From the NCBI GenBank assembly GCA_028565635.1, contig JAOXYB010036840.1, positions 1-13,675 on the forward strand: a stretch of 13,675 bases of DNA, written 5' to 3'. The translations under genes were made by a program, and so were the position numbers. The stretch comes from Phoronis ovalis. Its lineage: Eukaryota; Phoronida; Phoronidae. Of the stretch, positions 1 through 5,700 are shown piece after piece (the first letter of the stretch is position 1; the number at the start of each line of letters is the position of its first letter). A model generated the notes under the pieces. It made no database searches and was not told where the DNA came from. It worked only from the letters and a program-made list of their open reading frames with translations.

Positions 1-312
1 TGTCTGTGCTTCCCTATTAAAGAATTACTACCATGAGATCCCCAAAAGATATTGTCCCCTCAAAATTATTTCATATTCCTCTTGCTGTGTATGGATTGAT
101 TCAGACTGCTCTGCACGACTTTCCTCTTCTGTGGGATAGGATGACGGCCTAACAGCCGTCATTTACCTACAACTTTGCTGTATATAAGAACATGTGTGAA
201 TAGTCATCATGGCAGTTTTATAGGACAAACTGCTGACCTCTTTCATATGATATTAGGATGCAAAAAATAAGTAAATGTCAAGAAATGAAATAAGTATTGT
301 TCTGTCTTACAG
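1..312 (+). other. SLC34 intron, 3' part (partial)
   Basis: No coding match is visible. The segment ends in a normal polypyrimidine tract and AG at 311-312, so it is the tail of the intron before the first visible exon. It contains one perfect short hairpin at 141-162. Confidence 0.7.
141..162. repeat. Perfect 8-bp inverted repeat (6-nt loop)
   Basis: ATGACGGC (141-148) pairs with GCCGTCAT (155-162) around loop ctaaca. It is a GC-containing stem in an otherwise AT-rich intron. No function is assigned. Confidence 0.6.
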
Positions 313-529
313 TTGGACAAGAAAGTAATTGAAGGTATTGCTACCGGCGACAAGGATGTCATGAATAAGAGTCTCATAAAACACTGGTGTAAATATAAGG
401 AAGAACTTGTACCAACCAATCTTACGTTCGAACAGAACATTACTGTTGTGGGATTGAACGAAAATGTGACGTCTCTGGTAAATGTAACAAAAATGATGAA
501 CATGACGAAGAAAGTTGGAACAGAGGAAT
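313..529 (+). CDS. SLC34A: SLC34 penultimate exon (extracellular loop)
   Basis: The exon follows acceptor ttctgtcttacag (AG at 311-312) and ends before donor GTGAGT at 530. It begins in phase 0 with LDKKVIEGIATGDKD, which matches the family pattern of LD..VI..IATG. It ends after the first base of a Cys codon (T|GT), completed at 745-746. Six N-x-S/T sequons occur in 72 residues (NKS, NLT, NIT, NVT, NVT, NMT). The TTG at 313 is not a start codon; it is an internal leucine. Confidence 0.93.
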
Positions 530-1703
530 GTGAGTAAATATTATATCACCATTATTGCATGCAAACTTAGTTTTGGTTTTACTCGTGTGTGTCAGTTGTT
601 TGTCCTATGTAATTATTTTGTCAGTGCCTTGTTCAGCCTTAAATTCCTGATGACTTGCGATGTTATTGTTCTGCAGTTAATTTTAAAATATATTAATTAA
701 TTTTAAAATATATTTGAATGTTTTTTTTTTTTTTACATTTCCAGGTCATTTTCTGTTTAGTTATGCTGCACATCTAGGTGATTCAGCAGTCGGGATCATA
801 TTACTTGCGATTTCTCTTCTACTGCTTTGTACTTGTCTCGTACTGATGGTGAAGCTTCTTCACTCCATGTTACAAGGCCGAATTGCCATCACCATTAAAA
901 AGACAGTGAATGCAGACTTCCCAGGAAAACTGTCTTTCTTGACAGGATACATTGCCATTATAGTCGGAGCTGGAATGACGATTCTGGTGCAGAGCAGCTC
1001 CATCTTTACTTCTGCCCTGACACCTTTGGTTGGTATTGGCGTCATCAGCTTAGATCGTATGTACCCATTGACTTTGGGATCAAATATTGGCACAACAGCT
1101 ACTGGACTATTAGCTGCATTGGCATCAAGTAGCGACCGTCTACAGTTTGCAATACAAATTGGTTTGTGCCACCTAATGTTCAACATTTCGGGTATTATTT
1201 TATTTTACCCGATTCCCCACCTACGTAAACTACCAATACGTCTTGCCATGATGCTAGGAGATACAACTGCTGAGTATCGTTGGTTTCCAGTGTTTTATTT
1301 ATTAATCATGTTTATTGTAATACCTGGTGCTATATTTGGTCTTTCAGTAGCGGGCCTAATTCCGCTTTTATGCGTGTTAATTCCACTAGCTATAGCTGTT
1401 TTATTTGTTGTAATAATTAATGTATTACAACGTAAAAAGCCGACCATTCTTCCAGCTAAGATGCGTAACTGGGAATTACTTCCAGAGTGGCTGCATTCAT
1501 TAGCTCCGTTAGATAGACAAATATCTAAACTTGTGTCGTGCTTCCGTCGTGTTTTCCCGTGTTGTTGCCGTGCCAAAAAACCACTAACACCGTCCGAGTC
1601 CATAAGTAGCGACTCAAGTATCGGATATATAAGTAACGAATCAGGTAGAAGCTTTGGTAGCACAGATTCTAGTGCTACACTGTTGCGTGTTACTAGCTTA
1701 TGA
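313..1703 (+). CDS. SLC34A: Type II sodium-phosphate cotransporter (SLC34 family), C-terminal part, last two exons
   Basis: Plasma-membrane Na+-coupled inorganic phosphate importer. The window holds its last 391 residues, joined from 313-529 and 745-1703; earlier exons lie upstream of the window. Residues 1-72 are the large extracellular loop, rich in N-glycosylation sequons and containing the HWC and ECH cysteines that frame the loop in this family. Hydrophobic spans follow. The second-repeat signature QSSSIFTSALTPL is at fragment residues 155-167 and GSNIGTT at 184-190, both hallmark transport-core motifs. The tail has a cysteine cluster (CFRRVFPCCCR), as in NaPi-IIb, and ends in TSL, a class I PDZ ligand comparable to the TRL end of NaPi-IIa. 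Family assignment is very secure by recognition. Which SLC34 paralogue it corresponds to cannot be said, because invertebrate copies usually predate the vertebrate split. Confidence 0.95.
530..744 (+). other. SLC34 intron (215 bp)
   Basis: GTGAGT donor and a T-rich tract with acceptor tttacatttccag. The intron contains an 18-bp AT-rich direct repeat just upstream of the polypyrimidine tract. An ATG at 718-720 and the open frame from 714 lie in this intron and are not coding. Confidence 0.9.
677..714. repeat. 18-bp direct repeat, period 20
   Basis: The unit ttaattttaaaatatatt occurs at 677-694 and again at 697-714 without mismatch. It lies in the intron immediately before the 15-T polypyrimidine tract and is probably a local replication-slippage duplication. 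Confidence 0.85.
745..1703 (+). CDS. SLC34A: SLC34 terminal exon with C-terminal membrane domain and tail
   Basis: The exon opens after tttacatttccag and completes the Cys codon split from 529. It encodes a long hydrophobic helix from LGDSAVGIILLAISLL, the GYIAIIVGAGMT/QSSS re-entrant region, GSNIGTTATGLLAALA, further helices around YRWFPVFYLLIMFIVIP, then NWELLPEWLHSLAPLD, the Cys cluster and a Ser-rich cytoplasmic tail. The stop TGA is at 1701-1703. The two large antisense open frames opposite this exon are shadows. Confidence 0.95.
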
Positions 1704-1814
1704 CACTAACATTGTTAGCTTAAGATAATATATTGTTCATTTATATGTATATATAGTCAATTTTGCATTTGTGTACACTGTAGGCTTCGGTGCAAAACAG
1801 TTCGGCCACTTTTA

Positions 1815-1908
1815 AAATCTGCTGAGTCAACCATGTTACAAGGCCGAATTGCCATCACCATTAAAAAGACAGTGAATGCAGACTTCCCAGGAAATGCTCA
1901 GCTGATTT
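1815..1908. repeat. 12-bp inverted repeat (11/12) bracketing the 64-bp copy
   Basis: aaatctgctgag (1815-1826) is the reverse complement of ctcagctgattt (1897-1908) with one mismatch. The 64-bp copy plus a few bases fills the loop, suggesting insertion into, or templated repair at, a pre-existing palindrome. Confidence 0.7.
1831..1894 (+). repeat. 64-bp perfect copy of SLC34 coding sequence in its own 3' UTR
   Basis: Positions 1831-1894 are identical over 64 bases to 865-928 in the terminal coding exon, in the same orientation. The source encodes MLQGRIAITIKKTV and the following NADFPG. The copy keeps its ATG (1833) and reads 25 codons to TAA at 1908-1910. Flanks differ abruptly on both sides. 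It is bracketed by a near-perfect 12-bp inverted repeat (1815-1826 and 1897-1908). Confidence 0.95.
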
Positions 1909-2189
1909 AACGTGGTACTGGATTTACTAAACTGTATCCAGTTGTAGATTATCATGGTATCAGTATGTTTTTACCAAGGTCTACAGTGGGTTTCATCAAG
2001 CTATTAATTGCCATTTGAACCATCATTACATTACATTAGTTAATTTATGTCATAGTTTCACTTATGCATCTGACATGCAAATTATGCTGTATGTTTTTGT
2101 AGCAAGACTGTTTTCTCAAAAGAAGTGATGTTCATTTAAAAATCTCCACTATTTCTGGAATACTCTTTGTGTGTACTATTATCCAGCAT

Positions 2190-2195
2190 AATAAA
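2190..2195 (+). promoter_or_regulatory. Polyadenylation signal AATAAA (SLC34)
   Basis: Canonical hexamer about 490 nt after the stop, with a GT-rich downstream element from about 2219. Further AATAAA hexamers at 2458-2463 and 2996-3001 could serve longer 3' UTR forms. Confidence 0.6.
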
Positions 2196-2215
2196 GGATA
2201 AAATCACCAATAGTG

Positions 2216-3460
2216 ATATGGTGTGTATTTTGTAACATATTAAACTATTTGAAGAATTGTGAATTTTGTATTTTTAAATTACAAAAAAAATGCAGTGCAG
2301 TGCTAGATTTAAAAATTGGCAACATTAGGTGTTAATTCATTTGAAATTGTAGAGGTTTTTGGCTAAAAAGGTCTTCCAATAGCATTGTCTCAATCTCACC
2401 ACTAGTGGATATGCATTGTAAATATATTTTGAGAACAAAATGGTGTCCACTTAGTAAAATAAATAACCTAGAATATATTCCTTTGTAATAATCCAGAAAG
2501 TATTAAAATACAAATGCTGTGCCATCATTAAGTTGGCAGCCTGATATTTTACGATGCATTAAATGGCAAATAACCTGGAAATCTTGCGTTTTCTCTCGAT
2601 GTACCCTGGTTGCTGAAATTTTTTGGACAATTGCTGGAAGAGATCCTAATTAGCTTTTTTGTTTGTTGATAGTAAGCTTGCTTTCTTGAGTTTTATTGAT
2701 ATATAAAAATTGCTATGCAGTGTATGAAGGTGCCAGATTGCCAAAATGTGAATCTCTATTTGGGCAACATTGTTTTGTGATAAAATATCTGCCTGTCTAT
2801 GGTATTTAACATGTAGTCTATTATTCTCAGCTCATTTATGTTACTGTTTTTATGTAATTTATTATACAGCTTACCCAAAGGAACTCTTGAATGCATCTAC
2901 AGTTGAGCGCAAGAGTTTTTGTTTTTATGTTATTTAAACTTATGCGTCATACACAATACTGTGTTCTTAATAATGTACCTCATATTACTGCACAAAATAA
3001 ATCGGTAGTATGCAGTTGCAGTTTAATGGTGTAAAGATTCATTCAGCAAATTCTGATTTTCAGTTCTTAGATAATAAATGAATGTCTGAAAAACACTCTT
3101 ATACTTTTTGCTAACAATGCAATCGTGGTAATCAAATCTGTGATAAAGTCGTAATTTTTGTATCCAAAGTTAGCTATATGGAGATATTAATGAGATTTCT
3201 ACTAAGCAAATTTTGGTACTATCCTAAGGTAGGAGTATTAACAAGGTTTCCTAAATATCTGATAATTGTAATTTAATAGATATTACAGTGTGCTATTTGA
3301 CTTACTTGAGCAACATACTTCTGTCTTAGTCCGTATTAAACAATTTACACAATGTTGACAAGAACATTGATGTGTTATTAATTGTTAAATCTTTTAAGTT
3401 GTTATTAGTGGTATTCCATTGTTTTTAAATAATACATATTTTTCAGAAAATATAAAATGT
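2216..3460. other. AT-rich intergenic region between convergent genes
   Basis: No exon-like coding stretch or RNA gene was seen on either strand. It may include extended 3' UTR of the phosphate transporter, using the AATAAA hexamers at 2458 and 2996. Confidence 0.5.
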
Positions 3461-3466
3461 TTTATT
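3461..3466 (-). promoter_or_regulatory. Polyadenylation signal AATAAA (FMC1, minus strand)
   Basis: tttatt on the plus strand reads AATAAA on the minus strand, about 115 nt past the FMC1 stop codon. This gives a short 3' UTR of roughly 3440-3579. Confidence 0.5.
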
Positions 3467-3579
3467 TCCCAGTTCTATTAGCAGTAGACTGTCCATACCC
3501 ATAATACGCAAGTTTCTTGATTAGTGCAGGCACGCATGAAATTTGAGTTTGTCAAACTATTTAATTTCAACACTTGTAC

Positions 3580-3678
3580 TTAGGGTTTTTCTGGAAAATT
3601 TGGAACATTTAAACCTACTAAGCGAGCACTTTCTTCAATTGTTCTCTCTCCTTGACCTTTATACAGTGCAGTCAATTC
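3580..3678 (-). CDS. FMC1: FMC1 exon 3 (terminal)
   Basis: Acceptor tgtacttctag precedes the exon. It encodes residues 76-107 (ELTALYKGQGERTIEESARL and onward to PEKP), then TAA at 3582-3580. The KGxGERxxEESAxLVGL block is the most diagnostic part of the protein. Confidence 0.93.
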   Translation of the reverse strand, partial: ELTALYKGQGERTIEESARLVGLNVPNFPEKP

Positions 3679-5380
3679 CTAGAAGTACAGGAAAAAAATA
3701 GTACTAGCCATTACCATACACTGTCTGCTAAAAAATTGGTAACAACAGCAAGTTAGTTCAATAATTGCTTACAAATATGAAATCCCAAGTGACACCATCA
3801 CAAACTTGTACCAAGGTTAAATTTTTTTAAGTTTTTTTAAAAATGATTAATGCATATTATAGCTATATGCAAAAGGACTAACATTAGCTGCTACAGTGTG
3901 TAAAAAAAATGGTTATGCATTTATTTTATGGTGTTAAAGTTTGATAAATTGACAATGACCACAACAGTAACACATTCAAAGCTGGTCAAACACTACAAAG
4001 ATTAGTTGTCCATATTTTGAAATCTACTAGCTTGCAGCCAAATTTATGAAATTTGTCGAGACCAGTAAAAGGTCTTAACTAACACCTGGGTATTAAATGG
4101 AAATTCCAAGTGAAATGATATAATACCAATTTATAATGTGTGACAATGATGTGATATTTCGTGGGCATTAATTGTACAATAAAGCACGATATCATGATGC
4201 AACAGGGTCACAAATAGTACTAAACATACATAAAATCAGTCCACACAGCTTCGCCTCACATTTCAAGTTTAATTTAAAATGCCAAAAATATTTAATAATC
4301 AGATTTATTGGTATTTCTAAAATTAAATACCTGGTGCATTCTAGAACTTTCTAATAAACACAGGTATGTTTCCGCAATATGCTGCATTTCATTATGCCCT
4401 TTGCAAACTTTTTGTCCGGTTACTTGATATTTTCTATACTGTTCTATGATGTAACTTATGGCTGGAGTGTCACGGAGAGGCGTCTACAATGAAAGAGTGA
4501 ATTCAAAGATATTGCAAGTTTCATAAAATAAGTAAGTACTCCAATAAAGACCTAGCCCAACTACCCATAAGCTTTTTTCAATTGTTTCACTGGCAGTGTC
4601 CATCATGTCATCATCATAACTACCTAGATGCAAGTGTATGTTCCACTGATATCACTTGCCATCAACTTGCCAAATCGTGTGTGCTGTCCGCCATTAATCT
4701 TCATCAACTGGAGTACTGCACCACCAAAGCATAGCCATATGATTATGGTTTAAATCACCATCAAGTCACTTTCATCTATCATCCCACATTACCAATCAAC
4801 ATCATCTAATTCAATGCCATTATTGAACACATTTAATCTTATATGCCTACTGTCAACATTCATCCCACCGTTTTTATTTATGTTTACAGGTTACAAGTTT
4901 GGTTTCTTTTTCTTTTGTTATTTGGAGCAAGCAGAATACAAACCAGAGATATCCTGTGCTTAGTTGAACACCAGGTGGCGTAACCGTTCATGCACTCGAC
5001 CACGCTAGTTAAAATTATTGTTATTAAATCAATTGCAGAAGAAAATTAACGTATTGACCATTATTCAACTTTATACAGTTGTTTTCACTTTCCTTAAAAC
5101 GGTATGTCATGAAATATATTTTGTACTTTTAACAACAAGGAGGAAAGGAAGATCGAGCTGAAAATAAATCCTCGCGTACATTTTACAAACCTGTTGTCAA
5201 GCATAATTATGATGATTTCTGTAAATTTACAATAACATCGGCATCAACAATGGAACAGTGAGTATACTCTATAAATACAGAATACTTACCAGTATATGTT
5301 AACATTACCTTATGATTTAAATGCCTTAATTCTCGAATAATGCCTCGCAGAACTCGTATATTGCTAACACCGGAAGCCAT
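3580..5380 (-). CDS. FMC1: FMC1 homologue (mitochondrial ATP synthase assembly factor), three exons, complete
   Basis: Small mitochondrial protein needed for assembly or stability of the F1 part of ATP synthase (role known from yeast and vertebrate FMC1). The coding sequence joins, on the minus strand, 5380-5309, 4483-4331 and 3678-3580 (72, 153 and 99 nt), giving 107 residues; human FMC1 has 113. All introns are phase 0 with GT-AG ends. Recognisable blocks are VLRGIIRELRHL (10-21), LRDTPAISYIIEQYRKYQVT (27-46), ETYLCLLESSRMHQEL (62-77), and YKGQGERTIEESARLVGL near the C terminus, corresponding to human HGKGERSVEESAGLVGL. The protein belongs to the LYR-like helical family, although a strict LYR tripeptide is not seen. 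It lies head to head with IGBP1, 209 bp between start codons. No classical signal peptide is obvious. Confidence 0.93.
3679..4330 (-). other. FMC1 intron 2 (652 bp)
   Basis: AT-rich with GT-AG ends on the minus strand. No further exon, RNA gene or recognisable repeat was seen. Confidence 0.85.
4331..4483 (-). CDS. FMC1: FMC1 exon 2
   Basis: Acceptor ctctttcattgtag precedes the exon and donor GTATTT follows CACCAG. It encodes 51 residues (25-75), beginning TPLRDTPAISYIIEQY and ending SSRMHQ. It aligns with human YRDTAAYRYLV through ATYLCLLRSIRKH. The plus-strand open frame opposite it is a shadow. Confidence 0.92.
4484..5308 (-). other. FMC1 intron 1 (825 bp)
   Basis: Minus-strand GT-AG intron. 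It contains a CTCF-like motif at 4968-4980. No coding stretch is recognisable. Confidence 0.85.
4968..4980 (+). promoter_or_regulatory. CTCF-like core motif
   Basis: acaccaggtggcg matches the CTCF core CCASYAGRKGGCR at all positions except the first. It lies about 400-600 bp from the two start codons. A single motif match of this length can occur by chance. Confidence 0.25.
5309..5380 (-). CDS. FMC1: FMC1 exon 1
   Basis: ATG is at 5380-5378, giving residues 1-24 (MASGVSNIRVLRGIIRELRH and LNHK). The donor is GTAATG (GT at 5308-5307) in phase 0. A stronger-looking GTAAGT 19 nt further on (GT at 5289-5288) would shift the frame and give a stop after five codons of exon 2, so the nearer donor is chosen. 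The start codon context is GAAAGATGGC. Confidence 0.88.
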
Positions 5381-5417
5381 CTTTCAAATACTCTCAAGCC
5401 CATAAGAAATGTTCCAT

Positions 5418-5429
5418 TTTATCGATAAA
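5418..5429. promoter_or_regulatory. DRE-like palindrome TTTATCGATAAA
   Basis: A perfect 12-bp palindrome containing TATCGATA, the DNA replication-related element bound by DREF in flies. DREF/ZBED1-type factors are widespread in animals. Placement in the divergent promoter makes it a reasonable candidate site. Confidence 0.4.
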
Positions 5430-5475
5430 TTTCATAAATATAATATGATTTTTGTTATAAATATTATTTCACAAG

Positions 5476-5508
5476 ATTTTATTAATAATTTTGCATAATT
5501 AATAAAAT
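5476..5508. repeat. 11-bp perfect inverted repeat in the promoter
   Basis: attttattaat (5476-5486) and attaataaaat (5498-5508) are reverse complements around an 11-nt spacer. AT-rich, so chance formation is possible. Confidence 0.5.
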
Positions 5509-5585
5509 TTATGATAGACGTTTTCTTCCAGTATAACTATTTAATTTTATATTCTTTCTTTATAGCGCCATCTATTACCAATTTT

Positions 5586-5597
5586 GAAGATGGCGGA
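5586..5597 (+). promoter_or_regulatory. TISU/YY1 element over the IGBP1 start codon
   Basis: GAAGATGGCGGA matches the TISU consensus SAASATGGCGGC at 11 of 12 positions. In mammals this element acts both as a YY1 site and as a start context for mRNAs with very short 5' UTRs. It supports the chosen IGBP1 start. Confidence 0.65.
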
Positions 5598-5700
5598 AAA
5601 TTTGGGAGCACCGAGATTGTCAGAAATTTTTGATGAAGTTTGGAAAGGTTATGAATTGCTAGATTCTACCGATGAGCCAACGAATTCGGATAACGTCCAG
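5590..5700 (+). CDS. IGBP1: IGBP1 exon 1
   Basis: Residues 1-37, starting MAENLGAPRLSEIFDEV. The ATG lies in a TISU-like context. It ends in phase 0 at CAG before donor GTATAAG. PRLxElF is the family's N-terminal signature. Confidence 0.94.

Larger units (their letters stand above)
1704..2215 (+). other. SLC34 3' UTR (approximate)
   Basis: Runs from the stop codon to the first well-formed polyadenylation site. It holds a perfect copy (1831-1894) of coding bases 865-928. The end is inferred from AATAAA at 2190-2195 followed by a GT-rich stretch (ggtgtgtattttgt, about 2219-2232). Confidence 0.6.
5381..5589. promoter_or_regulatory. Bidirectional promoter of FMC1 and IGBP1
   Basis: Only 209 bp separate the two start codons, so both 5' UTRs and core promoters must lie here unless a non-coding 5' exon exists elsewhere. 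It holds a 12-bp palindrome with TATCGATA (5418-5429), an 11-bp AT-rich inverted repeat (5476-5486 and 5498-5508) and an inverted YY1-like core gcgccatct (5565-5573). An ETS-type accggaag at 5369-5376 overlaps the first FMC1 codons. Promoter function is inferred from gene arrangement; no clear TATA box is assigned. Confidence 0.75.

Noticed and set aside
714-744. ATG-initiated start of the large plus-strand frame (MNVFFFFTFPG)
   Set aside because: This stretch is intron with its polypyrimidine tract and acceptor. Coding resumes at 745 and the peptide before it is not part of any SLC34 protein.
860-1663. Two antisense frames opposite the SLC34 terminal exon
   Set aside because: They are shadows of strongly conserved sense coding sequence.
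4172-4354. A plus-strand 60-residue protein
   Set aside because: It overlaps the end of FMC1 exon 2 on the opposite strand and shows no recognisable protein pattern.
5290-5308. Longer FMC1 exon 1 ending at the GTAAGT donor
   Set aside because: The extra 19 nt shift the frame and give an early stop in exon 2. The shorter exon restores the whole conserved protein.
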